A stretch of 64,000 bases of DNA. Origin: Pontibacter liquoris (lineage in GTDB: Bacteria; Bacteroidota; Bacteroidia; Cytophagales; Hymenobacteraceae). This document shows, piece by piece, positions 27,074 through 37,094 of the stretch. The notes below the pieces were generated by a model. It was not told where the DNA came from. It did not search any database and worked only from the letters and a program-made list of their open reading frames with translations. The position numbers and the translations under genes were made by a program. The DNA lies in contig NZ_JALEBG010000003.1 of NCBI RefSeq assembly GCF_022758235.1, positions 186,001 to 250,000 on the forward strand, written 5' to 3'. Numbering within the stretch: the stretch's first letter is position 1; each line of letters starts with the position of its first letter.

Positions 27074-27451
27074 AAATTCAGTATTTTATTATTCTGTAAC
27101 ACACGGGGCGGGTGCAATGTTCGGTAAAAGCCCGATAAGATTGCAGCAACAGGTCAAAGATCGTGTTACACAGCTGCTGCCGCAGTTTTCCACAACAAAC
27201 TGGCAATCCTTATTTCTGTCAGCTCTCTTTAAAACGTGCCGCTGCATAAAAGCGATATAGGTAGCCTGTTTTTTGCCGGGCACATTTGCCCGGCTGCCAC
27301 CAAAAGAAATTACCCGCCAGCGCCGATTTAGAAGAAGAAAGGCTACTGGAACCTGGTTTTTCTTTAGCCCAGGGCTGAAAACAAAACGAGCAGCCTGTTT
27401 ACCAGGCTGCTCGTTCATATGCTTTTTATACTTGCTGTATAGTCTATTAAA
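27074..27451. other. Intergenic region of 378 bp
   Basis: No convincing gene. The only structure is the minus-strand terminator at 27386-27414 and a TATACTT heptamer at 27428. Confidence 0.6.
27386..27414 (-). terminator. Terminator after the acyl-ACP desaturase gene
   Basis: A 12-bp perfect stem, ACGAGCAGCCTG with CAGGCTGCTCGT, loop of five bases; on the minus strand it is followed by TTTGTTTT. Confidence 0.8.
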
Positions 27452-28429
27452 TTAGTCTATCCAACGGAATTTATACTCCAGAGTAGGCGCTTTCATGCGT
27501 TCGGCCACCCGCTTCAGTCTTACAGGTAGGGCCATCACGTAATCGCGGGCGCGCTCTCCGGCTTCGTTCAGGCCGGTTAAGGCATCAATCTTCCACTCAT
27601 CGATCAGGCCTTCCAGAATATCAGTGTAGTCGGCAGCAGTATACACGCCGATGCGCTGTGCGGCATCGGTAAAATGGCCGAATGTGCGGCCGATCTCCAC
27701 GCCAAGCTCGCGCATGTAGTGGGCGGGCATCACAATTTTCTTCCGCATCATATCTTCAAAAGCCAGCATCATCTCGTTCGGATCGGCTTCAAATATCTTG
27801 CTCACAAACGCTTTATATGCTTTGGCATGGCGTGCCTCGTCGGCTGCTACGTGGCCACAAAGCTTGGCCAGCATGTTATCGCCCTGCCGCTTGGCAATCT
27901 GGGCTACACGGCGGTGCGAAATGTTGGTTGCCGTTTCCTGAAAACTAGTGTACACAAACGAGCGGTATGGGTCGTTGTCGGTCATCAGGTCAAAGCCATC
28001 AGCAATCAGGTATTGCGTCGAAGCTTCCATCTCGCGCATGTTAATGCGGCCTGTCAGGTATAAATAACGGTTCAGGGCATCGCCATGGCGATTTTCCTCG
28101 GCAGTCCAGCTGCGGTTCCACTTCATCCACGGCCCATTGGGGTCCTGTGGCAGGCCGTCAATGGTCATCAGCCAGCTTTCGTAGGTGGGAAGCGCTTCTT
28201 CGGTAATGGTATCACCTACCAGCACAGCCAATAAATCGTAGCTCAGGTCTTTGGCCCTCTCACGCAGGAGTTTGATCTCGTCCAGAAAATTATCGAACGT
28301 CGTATCAGGTAAAAGATCAGCAGGTTGCCAGCTGTCTTCTACCGATTTCAGAAATTCCGTGATTTTTTCACTCACAAAACTTTCCATCCATCGAATTACT
28401 TCTCCTCTTGTGGCAACTGCTGTGATCAT
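27452..28429 (-). CDS. Acyl-ACP desaturase (ferritin-like diiron)
   Basis: A soluble fatty acyl-ACP desaturase that introduces a double bond into acyl chains, feeding membrane lipid unsaturation. The two diiron motifs are visible: EENRHG and DEARHA. Start at ATG 28429 (MITAVATRGEVI) is preferred to the upstream M by comparison with family length (about 325 residues). It is a single gene with its own terminator and a candidate promoter upstream. In aerobic Bacteroidota this enzyme would provide monounsaturated fatty acids without an anaerobic branch. Confidence 0.9.
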   Translation of the reverse strand: MITAVATRGEVIRWMESFVSEKITEFLKSVEDSWQPADLLPDTTFDNFLDEIKLLRERAKDLSYDLLAVLVGDTITEEALPTYESWLMTIDGLPQDPNGPWMKWNRSWTAEENRHGDALNRYLYLTGRINMREMEASTQYLIADGFDLMTDNDPYRSFVYTSFQETATNISHRRVAQIAKRQGDNMLAKLCGHVAADEARHAKAYKAFVSKIFEADPNEMMLAFEDMMRKKIVMPAHYMRELGVEIGRTFGHFTDAAQRIGVYTAADYTDILEGLIDEWKIDALTGLNEAGERARDYVMALPVRLKRVAERMKAPTLEYKFRWID

Positions 28430-28549
28430 AATGCTATTTTGTTTGATAAGGCTCAAATTGCTTTTAAAATACTTTAGAAACAGGACGTCAGTATACGCAT
28501 ATTATTGATAAACAGGCGTGCAGGTAAACCTCCTGGAGTGTTATTTACG

Positions 28550-28557
28550 CAAAAATA
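28550..28557 (-). promoter_or_regulatory. Candidate -7 element for the desaturase gene
   Basis: The minus strand reads TATTTTTG, matching TAnnTTTG, about 120 bp before the start codon. Confidence 0.35.
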
Positions 28558-28617
28558 AATGCGTGAGTCGATAAAAATACGTAAATATACCCATTCTATG
28601 CAAGAACTGTGCAAATG

Positions 28618-29559
28618 TTACAGATATCTAAGCATAAAATACCATTTCCGGAAAAAATGCAGGCTAAAACGGGCCCTGTTTAATTGCTCCATCAGCCGGT
28701 AGCTTATTGGGATATTCCCCTGGCGGGATAGCAGAGAAAAGAGCCGGGCCGCTTCTTCAAAGTTATCCGTCAGGTAGGCATGCCTGACTTCATATAACAA
28801 CCTGATTTTAAAGGCAGAATGCTCCCGGGGCGTCTGCACCAGGGCGGCGGCTTTTTCGCAAACAGTAACCGTGGAAGCCAGCAGTCTGTTGCCCGGCGCA
28901 TACCAGCTTCTGGAAAGGGAACGGCCATGCAGCCGTCGTCGGGTAGTTACTGCAGGTAAATAATAATAGTTATACCTGCGGGCCGACCGTACCCAGAAAT
29001 CAAAATCCTCGTAAGCCAGCGCTTCATCGTACCCCCCCAGTTCTTCCAGCACCGTCCGGCGCATCATCATGGTTGGCGGGCAGATAAAGTAACGCTGGAG
29101 CACTTCGGCAAACACATCGCCATCCGGAGCTGCTTTATACTTGTGGCTGTGCAGGTATAACGGCTCCCCGCGCTCGCTGATATATTCCGCATCAGAATAC
29201 ACAACCGCATAGCTATGATCCAGCGCCTGGAAAGCAGCTACCTGTTGGGCCACACGGTCGGGCAGCAGCACATCGTCGGTAGCAAAATCGATTAGAAACG
29301 CGCCTTTGCTGGCATGCCAGCCCATGTTAAAGGCCGCGCAGTTGCCGCGGTTATGCCCGGTGCTAATAAACCTAATGTGCGGATGCTGCTGCCGGTATTG
29401 CTTGATGATTGCAACGCTGTTATCGGTGCTGCAGTCGTCTACCACAATTATTTCGAGGTTGGGGTAGGTCTGGGCCAGAACGGAATCGAGCGCCTCGACC
29501 AGGAAGCGTTCATGGTTGTAACACAGGCAGATAACAGAAACTAGAGGCAGCCGGCTCAT
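28618..29559 (-). CDS. Glycosyltransferase family 2
   Basis: About 313 residues, a GT-A fold glycosyltransferase. The donor-binding region carries VSVICLCYNHERF and VDDCSTD, and the metal-binding motif is likely the later DFATDDV. Start is the ATG at 29559, since only TTG and CTG codons precede it. The gene is the last of a three-gene set with an FdtB-like aminotransferase and an FdtA-like enzyme and may transfer the product amino sugar, or another sugar, during surface polysaccharide assembly. Acceptor unknown. Confidence 0.9.
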   Translation of the reverse strand: MSRLPLVSVICLCYNHERFLVEALDSVLAQTYPNLEIIVVDDCSTDNSVAIIKQYRQQHPHIRFISTGHNRGNCAAFNMGWHASKGAFLIDFATDDVLLPDRVAQQVAAFQALDHSYAVVYSDAEYISERGEPLYLHSHKYKAAPDGDVFAEVLQRYFICPPTMMMRRTVLEELGGYDEALAYEDFDFWVRSARRYNYYYLPAVTTRRRLHGRSLSRSWYAPGNRLLASTVTVCEKAAALVQTPREHSAFKIRLLYEVRHAYLTDNFEEAARLFSLLSRQGNIPISYRLMEQLNRARFSLHFFRKWYFMLRYL

Positions 29560-29566
29560 CAGCAAC

Positions 29567-30673
29567 TTAGTTAAAAAACTGCGTTATACATTGTATCACC
29601 GCCTGCTGCTCTGTCTGTGCCAGCCCTGGAAAAAGCGGCAGGCTCAGGCTCGTTGTGGCCAGTTCCTCCGCCACCGGAAAATCGCCGGGTTTATACTTCA
29701 GGAAACGGTAAGCAGGCTGCAGGTGAACCGGCACAGGGTAATGCACCGCCGTCGCAATGCCCTGTTGTTGGAGCCAGGCCTGCAACTGATCTCTAAATTC
29801 GGTGCGGATGCTGAAGATGTGGTATACATGGCTGCAGTCCGGCGCTGTAACCGGAAGTATAAGGTCACCTGTTCCCTGCAACGCCTGCAGGTATACCTGC
29901 GCCAGCCGCTGCCGCTCAGCGTTGAGTACGTCGAGCTGCGGTAGCTTTACCCGCAGCACGGCCGCCTGCAGCTCATCCAGCCGCGAGTTGATGCCGATGA
30001 GTTCTGATTGATACTTCCGGCTTTCACCATAGTTCCTGTACCGGCGGGCAAAATCAGCAAGCGCCGGGCTGTTGGTAACCACAGCGCCGCCATCGCCCAG
30101 GGCACCCAGGTTTTTGGTGGGGTAAAAGCTGAAAGCCGCTGCGTGGCCAAAGGTGCCCGCCAGCTGATTTTTATACTTTGCGCCATGTGCCTGTGCGGCA
30201 TCCTCGATCAACAGCAGGTTGTGCTCTTGGGCCAGTTGCTGCAGCTCCTGCATCTGGCATACCTGCCCGTAAAGGTGCACCGGCAAAATTGCTTTTGTCC
30301 GGGAGGTAATGTATTTGCCTGCAGAGGCGGCTGTGAGGTTATTAGTTGCTTTATCAGGGTCGGCCAGCACCGGCCTGGCTCCTACCTGCAGCACCGCGTT
30401 GAGGGTAGCCACAAACGTATGAGCCGGCACCACGACCTCATCGCCCGGGCCAACGCCCACGGCTTTTAAGGCTATGACCAGGGCATCGTAGCCGTTGCCT
30501 ACTCCGATGGCAGCTGCCATACCTAGATACCGCGCAAATTCCTGCTCAAACCCTTCTAAGTGCGCCCCCAGGATATACCTTTTGCTGCTCACGGTGTCGG
30601 TTACGGCCTGCATGAGCTGTGCCTCCAGCCCTGCCGGGTAATCTCTGAAAGCAAAGTATGGGAGGAGCGGCAT
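29567..30673 (-). CDS. DegT/DnrJ/EryC1/StrS aminotransferase, FdtB/QdtB-like
   Basis: A 368-residue PLP-dependent sugar aminotransferase. The PLP lysine is in the [15 protein letters not shown] motif, which is typical of the FdtB and QdtB group acting on dTDP-3-keto-6-deoxyhexoses to give Fuc3N or Qui3N sugars. It lies 48 bp after an FdtA-like ketoisomerase gene and 7 bp before the GT2 gene, consistent with a short dTDP-3-amino sugar pathway. The preceding RmlA/RmlB steps are not in this window. Confidence 0.9.
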   Translation of the reverse strand: MPLLPYFAFRDYPAGLEAQLMQAVTDTVSSKRYILGAHLEGFEQEFARYLGMAAAIGVGNGYDALVIALKAVGVGPGDEVVVPAHTFVATLNAVLQVGARPVLADPDKATNNLTAASAGKYITSRTKAILPVHLYGQVCQMQELQQLAQEHNLLLIEDAAQAHGAKYKNQLAGTFGHAAAFSFYPTKNLGALGDGGAVVTNSPALADFARRYRNYGESRKYQSELIGINSRLDELQAAVLRVKLPQLDVLNAERQRLAQVYLQALQGTGDLILPVTAPDCSHVYHIFSIRTEFRDQLQAWLQQQGIATAVHYPVPVHLQPAYRFLKYKPGDFPVAEELATTSLSLPLFPGLAQTEQQAVIQCITQFFN

Positions 30674-30721
30674 AAGGCTTGGGGCAGGGCTTAAGAATAG
30701 CTTAGGGCAAATGATAAAAGG

Positions 30722-31159
30722 CTACTTACGGCTTTGTTCCGTTTTTAAGGCTGCCGCTGGCACAGCCAGTTTTTTAAATAATGCGTGATCCCGGATGTAA
30801 TCTGCTTCGCTGAAATCGGTAGAAGCCAGGCAAAGCGCAATGGCGCCCGGAGAAAATGTCAGTTCCGTCCAGCACATAGCCGGTATATACAAGCCCTGGT
30901 CAGGATGTTTCAGTTCAAATACGGCTGAACTTTCCGCTGTCTCGGTTTTCACGTTTATACTTCCCGTTAAGGCCACCAGCACTTCCTGCGTCTCCACATT
31001 AGCGTGCCGCCCCCGCACCACAGCAGCTGGGGTGCCGTGCATCCAGAACACCCGTTTCACAGCAAAGGGCAACTGCTGCGCCTGCTGGGTTGTGGTTAGA
31101 AAGCCTTCGGACAGGGAGCCAATGCTATCGAAGGTCAGGATATAAGGGGCTTGGGGCAA
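30722..31159 (-). CDS. FdtA/QdtA-type sugar 3,4-ketoisomerase (WxcM-like cupin)
   Basis: A 145-residue cupin of the WxcM-like group, which moves the keto group of dTDP-4-keto-6-deoxyglucose from C4 to C3. The family motif RGxHAHK-x-x-x-Q appears as RGRHANVETQE, with Asn54 in place of the second His, so catalysis may be altered. The start is TTG at 31159, giving MPQAPYILTFD; no in-frame ATG is seen. It precedes the aminotransferase gene that would use its product. Confidence 0.82.
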   Translation of the reverse strand: MPQAPYILTFDSIGSLSEGFLTTTQQAQQLPFAVKRVFWMHGTPAAVVRGRHANVETQEVLVALTGSINVKTETAESSAVFELKHPDQGLYIPAMCWTELTFSPGAIALCLASTDFSEADYIRDHALFKKLAVPAAALKTEQSRK

Positions 31160-31253
31160 AGTATAAAGCTTGTTTGTTACAAAATAAGCAGATTTTATGG
31201 GAAATGCGCTATGTGTTCGGGCACAGCTGCTGGTAAGGCGTCAACTTTTCGTT

Positions 31254-31261
31254 TAAATTTG
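31254..31261 (+). promoter_or_regulatory. -7 promoter element of the IMPACT-family gene
   Basis: TAAATTTG matches TAnnTTTG 44 bp before the start codon in the divergent spacer; a TATACTT heptamer follows directly. Confidence 0.45.
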
Positions 31262-31305
31262 TTTTATACTTCCTGCCGTTGCTGCCCTGAGCGCAGGTTA
31301 TAACC

Positions 31306-31908
31306 ATGCAAGATACCTACCATACCATTGCCGCACCCACCGAAGGCCTCTACAAAGAGAAAGGCAGCAAATTTATTGCCCTGGCCTACCCGGTTTACTC
31401 GGAGGAGGAAGTGAAGCAGCAGCTGGCAGCGCTCCGCCGGCAGTACTACGATGCCCGCCATCATTGCTACGCCTATACATTGGGAGCCGACAAAAGCCGC
31501 TACCGCGCCAACGACGACGGGGAACCCAACCACTCGGCCGGTGACCCGATTCTTGGCCAGATCCGCTCGGCTGAGCTGAGCAACGTGCTGGTAGTGGTGG
31601 TGCGCTATTTCGGCGGAGTAAAACTGGGGGTAAGCGGGCTGATAAACGCCTACAAAACAGCGGCGGCCGATGCTCTTAGCCAGGCAACCATCGTTGAGAA
31701 GTATGAAACCGTGCAGCTGCAGGTGCACTTCCAGTATGCGCAGATGAACGAGGTGATGCGCCTGGTAAAGGAATACGAACTGGAGATAAAACAACAGCAG
31801 TTTGCGCTCGATTGCCACCTGGTGCTGGAGGTGCGTAAAAAGCTGCAGCCCGACGTGACCGCCAGGCTGCTGGAGCTGGATGCCGTATCGGTCTCGGAAG
31901 TTGTTTAA
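31306..31908 (+). CDS. IMPACT/YigZ family protein
   Basis: A 200-residue protein with the UPF0029 fold. The signature RANDDGEPNHSAGDPILGQI (without the first residue) is present, followed by VVVVRYFGGVKLGVSGL. Family members bind nucleic acid or translation factors and relate to eukaryotic IMPACT; the bacterial role is unclear. It is divergent from the sugar genes and followed after 70 bp by corA. Confidence 0.92.
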   Translation: MQDTYHTIAAPTEGLYKEKGSKFIALAYPVYSEEEVKQQLAALRRQYYDARHHCYAYTLGADKSRYRANDDGEPNHSAGDPILGQIRSAELSNVLVVVVRYFGGVKLGVSGLINAYKTAAADALSQATIVEKYETVQLQVHFQYAQMNEVMRLVKEYELEIKQQQFALDCHLVLEVRKKLQPDVTARLLELDAVSVSEVV

Positions 31909-31978
31909 GTACGGCTCCAAACGTGGCGGCGCCTGAATTAATTACTACCTTGCACCTGTACCGCTGCTTTGCCATACT

Positions 31979-33112
31979 ATGTCGAAACGAAGAAAAAACC
32001 GCCACAACCGAAGCAAGATACTGGACCGCAGAGTGGGCGACCGCCCCGGGCATTTGTACGTGCCTGCCGAAGCCTATGAGCCGCGCTTTTTCCTGATCTC
32101 GTTTTCCGAGAGCTCGCTGGAAGAAATGGAACTGGAAAGCTATGAGCTACTGCTCAAAAAGGTGCGAAACGCCCCGGAGGCCCGCCACTGGGTCGACATA
32201 CGCGGGTATGGTAACCTCTCGTTACTGGAAGAGATCACCCGCGATTTCGGGCTGCACCCGCTGCAGATGGAGGATGTGATCAACGATTACCAGCGGCCGA
32301 AAGTAGAAGAATTCGAGGGCAACCGCCTGTTCCTGATTTCGCGCATGCTGCGCTGGTCAAACGACACGCACTGCCTGGATGATGTGCAGCTTTCCATTTT
32401 TACAGGCCCCAACTACGTGCTCACGCTGCAGAGCGATTACGAGGATTGTCTGGACCCGCTACGCGAGCGTATCCGCGTTGGCAAAGGCGTTATCCGTACG
32501 CGCCCGGTCATGTACCTGGCCTATGCTATTCTGGATGTGGTGCTGGATTATTATTTCCCGGTGATGAGCGATATCGGCAGTTATACCGATAAATTAGAGC
32601 AGCTAGTGTTGCTGGAGCCCAACCGGCAATCGCTCAGCGAGGTGCTCAGCCTCAAAAGCGAACTGATCAAGCTCCGCCGCATTGTCTGGCCCGAGCGCGA
32701 CAAACTGAACGAGTTGCTGCGCCTCGATGAAAACGTGATTCCCGGGAACCTGCGCGTATACTTCCGCGATGCCTACGACCATGTCGTGCAGCTCATCGAC
32801 CTGATCGACAACCAAAAGGAAATGACTTCCAGCTTGGTGGAGCTCTACATGTCAACGGTCAGCAACCGCATGAACGAGATCATGAAAGTGCTCACCATTA
32901 TCTCCAGTATCTTTATTCCGCTCAGTTTTATAGTGGGTTTGTACGGGATGAACTTTGCACACGAAAACCCGGAAACGGGTCGCGTCTATCCGCTCAACAT
33001 GCCCGAGCTGTACCAGCCGTACGCGTACCCGATCCTGCTCTTTCTGATGGTCGCGCTCATCGGGCTGCAGCTATTCTTCTTTTACAGGAAAGGCTGGTTC
33101 AGGAGCTTTTAA
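31979..33112 (+). CDS. corA: CorA family magnesium/cobalt transporter
   Basis: A 377-residue CorA-type channel. A long soluble N-terminal domain (about 1-310), here with a basic Arg/Lys-rich opening of 20 residues, leads to two C-terminal membrane helices. The selectivity motif YGMNF lies between them. The loop ends in a basic tail as usual. It moves Mg2+ (and Co2+) across the inner membrane. Confidence 0.95.
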   Translation: MSKRRKNRHNRSKILDRRVGDRPGHLYVPAEAYEPRFFLISFSESSLEEMELESYELLLKKVRNAPEARHWVDIRGYGNLSLLEEITRDFGLHPLQMEDVINDYQRPKVEEFEGNRLFLISRMLRWSNDTHCLDDVQLSIFTGPNYVLTLQSDYEDCLDPLRERIRVGKGVIRTRPVMYLAYAILDVVLDYYFPVMSDIGSYTDKLEQLVLLEPNRQSLSEVLSLKSELIKLRRIVWPERDKLNELLRLDENVIPGNLRVYFRDAYDHVVQLIDLIDNQKEMTSSLVELYMSTVSNRMNEIMKVLTIISSIFIPLSFIVGLYGMNFAHENPETGRVYPLNMPELYQPYAYPILLFLMVALIGLQLFFFYRKGWFRSF

Positions 33113-33315
33113 ATTTTCCCTGTCACACAGCTAGAAGCTCGTATTATGGTACCAGCTTGGGTGGTAAACAGGAAAGCGTAGGAGTTGCGGGAAGTATAAA
33201 GAAGTATAAGAAGTATGCTTCCGTAGCTGGTGCAAAGTATAACGCTCATCCCGAACACCCGTTGTATCCTGTTCTTTTCATCTTGATACTTGATACTTGA
33301 TACGGGGTCCGAACA
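33113..33315. other. Intergenic region with repeated AAGTATA and GATACTT words
   Basis: Three AAGTATA heptamers occur at 33192, 33203 and 33235, plus an AAGTATG variant between them. Near 33283-33305 a direct repeat TTGATACTTGATACTTGATAC is seen. No gene. Confidence 0.65.
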
Positions 33316-36039
33316 TCACTCCGCCACTTTAAAGGAGATCTTTTTAAGCTCTCGCCGGAACACCTTGTATAAAGTATAACTGTTGGTTGCTTCGTTGTAA
33401 TACAAGGTGACGGGCTGGCTGCTTTCCAGGGCGCGGCTGCCAATCAGATTGCCTTTCACATCATAGAGGTATGTTTTCTGCGGGCCGGTCTCAGTCATGG
33501 CGTATAGTTTTTTATCGCCCCCGAAGTGATAGAACTGCACTATTTTAGGCGCCGAGGTCACATACCGCTTCTCAAAAACCTGCTTCAGGTCCTGGTCAAA
33601 GATAGCCACCTTGCCCTGGTCCTGCCGCACGAGTATAAATGAGCGCCCATTGCTGCTTTCGGGCACCAGCTCGAACATAGCCCGCTTGCTGGGGCGCAGC
33701 AACTGCTCCCGGCGCAGCACTTTGCCCTGCAAATTAAACACCACCACCTGGCCATACTTTGTCACAGCTGTGACTTCGGTGCGGCGCAAGTCGGACCCCG
33801 CCCTGATCACAGCACCCGATGTGAGCGGCGATTTAACACTGAACGGGAAACCGGGATACGTTTCGCCGTCGCGGTTGAGGGCATACACATACCCGTTTTC
33901 GAGTAGCACCAGCAGCACGTCGTGGCCGCCCACCTGCACATGCTGCGGCGCGGCCGCCAGGCGGTAGTCCATGGGCCGCGGCTGCCAGCCAGGTATAGCC
34001 GTTCCACGCATATCATACTGGTACAGGTTGCCCTGGGCATCGTCTACCAGCAGGCCGTAATTGCCTTTGCCATCATAATCATATACCGACAGGTGCTGGA
34101 TGCGCAGCGAGTCGCCCAGGTTAAAAGGAAAGTTGTCCAGTTCCTGGCCGTGGTTGTCTACGGCGTGGATGTGGTTAGCAGTGGCATACAGGTAGCGAAG
34201 CTTTTTGTCCGGCCCGTATTCTATCTGCTGCACCTCGCCCCTGATGGAGGTGCCCACCGTATCAGTCCAGCCCAGCTTATCGTTGGCTGTGATGTTATAA
34301 AGTATGTTGGCCGAGTCCTGCACCACCACCTCCGGGCTTCGGTCCACGGCATTCTGGATGGCAAAAGGCCGGGTGTCCAGCCGGCTCGGGAACGGCATGG
34401 TGAGTTCGGTGCTGAAGACATCTTCACCTGTCTTGCTCCTGTTTTGCCGCCTGAACACAAAGCTGGTATAGTACTGTGAGTCTACTTTGGAGAACTGCAG
34501 GCTTACCTGGTTAAACCGCTTGATGAGCGAGGCATTCTGCAGCAGGTCTTCGCGGTCGTTGTCGGTCACATAGCGGTTAAGGATGTACCAGGCATTAACG
34601 GTGTTCAGGTAGAGGCTGAAATTAGCTTCCTGCAGTGTTTCTTCCAGAAAAGCTTTTTGCGCCACCGATTTGCTCCACACATTTTCGGCCGAGATATCGT
34701 CCAGCAACGAACGCAGTGTGGCCATATCGGAGGAGAACAACATGTAATCGTCTACCTGCACCACATAACTTTGCTCAAAGCCACCGAACAGCCTGCCAAA
34801 CAGTTGCGCCGGCAGTTCCGGCACGTCCAGCAGCTGGATGGTATAGCTGCCATACTCCTCTTTGTAGGGCTTGTTTTTACGTGCGGCCGCTACCTGCCGG
34901 ATCAGGCTTGCAAGCAATTTGTTGGCAGAGGCTTTCTTGCCCAGGTGGGCAAACACTACTTTCTCGGGGCTGGTGGTGATGTTGTAAGATTCCAGGTACG
35001 CCAGGGCTACTTCGTTGCTGAAAGTATGCACCAGGCTGTCGGCAGTGGCGGCATAGGCCGAGCCTTTCCGGGCCTCGCTACCCTGCGCCCGCAGTCGGGC
35101 TACCTCCTCCAGGCCAAAATGGAGCAGCACCGCGGTGCGGCTGGGCAGGTAAGCTTTCACGCCGAGCGGATACGGCCGCCGGGGCTGCATGTCGCTGTGC
35201 AACGACCCTTTCAGGCGCTCCGGGTTCGAAAAGCCGTTGAGAAATATTTTATCGTGCTCCAGTTTAAGTTCCAGCATCCCGCTCTGGCACAGGCTGCTCA
35301 GGTATTGCACCTGGGGCATCAGCTCGGGCTGCATAAACAAACCCAGCAGGTCGGGCAGGTTGCGGTAGTTAACAAAAACGTTGGCGTATACTTCGGGCTG
35401 GTTCAGGTAATTGGTGCTTTTAAAGCTGGCCGCCACCGACACCAGGTTGCCGTGGTTAATGCGCCGCACGATCTCCTCCACCAGCACCGGCGAGGGACTC
35501 ATGATCAGGTTGTTATGATATGAGAAATAAGTAAAGCTACTGCCGTTGCGCGTGTTGATCACATCCGTCAGCTCTACGCCCTGGTACTTGCGTGTGTCCT
35601 CTTTATAGACCGCACTTTTGCTGATGTTCTCTGTCAGGGTGCGCACAAAGCGGTGCTCTCCCACCGAATTGACCGGCACATAGTATACCACTTCCACATC
35701 GGCCTTGCCCACCACATGCACCGAGGTCAGAATATTTTTCTGATCCAGAAAGCGCGCCAACCGCTGCGAGCCGGGCGAGATGCTGTCGAGCCAGGCCATG
35801 TTCTCCTGAAAGCGCTGGGCAAAAGGAAGTATGGCCACGCTGTTCCAAAGCTCCGTTTCCTTCAGATGCTCCACCAGGGCGGCGTGGTGGCTGGTTTCCA
35901 CAATAAAGGTGGCGCTATCAGGCACCAGCGTCCAGAGGTCCACTTTCTCCCGCGAGTCTTTCCAGCGGCTAAAGCCATAGTAGGCCAGCGACGCCAGTAC
36001 AACAAAGCCGAGAAAGTATAAAAGGATGCGTTTGGGCAT
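33316..36039 (-). CDS. Large envelope protein of unknown function with an N-terminal membrane anchor
   Basis: About 907 residues from ATG 36039 (MPKRILLYFLG). One N-terminal helix (about 4-24) anchors the protein; the rest is probably periplasmic. I do not recognise the family. Residues about 30-560 look like a DUF3352-type region of substrate-free fold; the C-terminal third (about 580-900) shows short repeated beta strands with GNLYQYD, GYVYALN and GQVVVFN, typical of a PQQ-like or WD-type beta propeller. It could bind a partner in the periplasm. No neighbour suggests a function. Confidence 0.75.
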   Translation of the reverse strand: MPKRILLYFLGFVVLASLAYYGFSRWKDSREKVDLWTLVPDSATFIVETSHHAALVEHLKETELWNSVAILPFAQRFQENMAWLDSISPGSQRLARFLDQKNILTSVHVVGKADVEVVYYVPVNSVGEHRFVRTLTENISKSAVYKEDTRKYQGVELTDVINTRNGSSFTYFSYHNNLIMSPSPVLVEEIVRRINHGNLVSVAASFKSTNYLNQPEVYANVFVNYRNLPDLLGLFMQPELMPQVQYLSSLCQSGMLELKLEHDKIFLNGFSNPERLKGSLHSDMQPRRPYPLGVKAYLPSRTAVLLHFGLEEVARLRAQGSEARKGSAYAATADSLVHTFSNEVALAYLESYNITTSPEKVVFAHLGKKASANKLLASLIRQVAAARKNKPYKEEYGSYTIQLLDVPELPAQLFGRLFGGFEQSYVVQVDDYMLFSSDMATLRSLLDDISAENVWSKSVAQKAFLEETLQEANFSLYLNTVNAWYILNRYVTDNDREDLLQNASLIKRFNQVSLQFSKVDSQYYTSFVFRRQNRSKTGEDVFSTELTMPFPSRLDTRPFAIQNAVDRSPEVVVQDSANILYNITANDKLGWTDTVGTSIRGEVQQIEYGPDKKLRYLYATANHIHAVDNHGQELDNFPFNLGDSLRIQHLSVYDYDGKGNYGLLVDDAQGNLYQYDMRGTAIPGWQPRPMDYRLAAAPQHVQVGGHDVLLVLLENGYVYALNRDGETYPGFPFSVKSPLTSGAVIRAGSDLRRTEVTAVTKYGQVVVFNLQGKVLRREQLLRPSKRAMFELVPESSNGRSFILVRQDQGKVAIFDQDLKQVFEKRYVTSAPKIVQFYHFGGDKKLYAMTETGPQKTYLYDVKGNLIGSRALESSQPVTLYYNEATNSYTLYKVFRRELKKISFKVAE

Positions 36040-36203
36040 GGGATGCAAGTTCTGACTACAAAACTAAGCGAAATTTTGAATTTAAAGCCTTGCCTCCGGC
36101 AGTAGTTTGCACGGCAGGCGCCGCGTAAGCAGCATTCAACCGCTATGTAACAACTATCCCCGCACCAGCCATCGTATACAGTTGCAATCTTATAAAAGCT
36201 ACT

Positions 36204-37094
36204 ATGTATAAAATCCTGCTCCCTGTTGATTTCACTGCCGGTACGGAAGAGGCCTGTCGCTATGCGCTTAGGCTGGCAGCCGCCCAGCCACAGGCCCGGC
36301 TGCTATTGTTGCATTGCCACCAGGACTATCTGTCGGATGCCGATACGGACATGCCCCCACCCCAGGAAATGACCCAATCGGAGCGACAGACAGAGCGGGT
36401 GCTACATCGCAATGATACTGATGCCCAAATGCAACTGGAAGAATTGTACCTGCAGCTTTTGAACGAGGCTGGCTTAGAAGGGAGCCATGTACAGGTGGAA
36501 CGTGCCTTAGTCCATGGGTTGCCGGAAGAGAAGATCGCCGAAGAGGCACAGCGCTATAATCCAGACCTGGTGGTAATGGCTACCCGGGGCGAGACGAGCC
36601 TGGCCCGCAATATTTTTGGCACCGTTACAACCAAAATGGCACAGAAACTGAACGTGCCGCTACTCACCGTTCCGAATACCAATACCGGACAGGCAGGGCA
36701 CAACATCCTATACGCCACCAGCTTTGATCAGGCAGATAAAGAAGCCATTTTGTACCTGATCGGTACTTTGGCACCCTTCCATCCTACCCTCCACTGCCTG
36801 CACATCGCAACGCCGGCAGACCAGAAGAAAGCCAGGCAGCTACTAGCGCAGCTCAAAGAAAAACTGCAACCCAATTTAGCTGAACAAGACGTTCACTTTA
36901 CCCTGCTGGAGGGCGACGATGTAGCAGAGACACTGCAGGACTATGTGCAACGCGAACGGATAGACCTGCTGGCGCTTACTACCCACAAGCAGGGGATGTT
37001 GGCGGGGATACTGCACCCCAGTCTGGCAGAGAAACTTGTCCTCACAGCAGAAGTGCCACTGCTAATCTTCCACAACAACGACACTGCTACCTAG
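36204..37094 (+). CDS. Tandem universal stress protein
   Basis: A 296-residue protein with two UspA domains (about 1-145 and 150-293). The first has the ATP-loop-like ATRGETSLARNIFGT, the second the shorter THKQGMLAGILHPSLAEKL. Start is MYKILLPVDFTA, a standard Usp opening. Its 3' end overlaps the convergent ATP-grasp gene by 4 bp. Stress-related nucleotide binding is the general role; the specific target is unknown. Confidence 0.92.
   Translation: MYKILLPVDFTAGTEEACRYALRLAAAQPQARLLLLHCHQDYLSDADTDMPPPQEMTQSERQTERVLHRNDTDAQMQLEELYLQLLNEAGLEGSHVQVERALVHGLPEEKIAEEAQRYNPDLVVMATRGETSLARNIFGTVTTKMAQKLNVPLLTVPNTNTGQAGHNILYATSFDQADKEAILYLIGTLAPFHPTLHCLHIATPADQKKARQLLAQLKEKLQPNLAEQDVHFTLLEGDDVAETLQDYVQRERIDLLALTTHKQGMLAGILHPSLAEKLVLTAEVPLLIFHNNDTAT

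Noticed and set aside
27089-27418. A 109-residue minus-strand frame between the VWA and desaturase genes
   Set aside because: It overlaps the desaturase terminator, is unusually Cys- and Arg-rich and has no motif.
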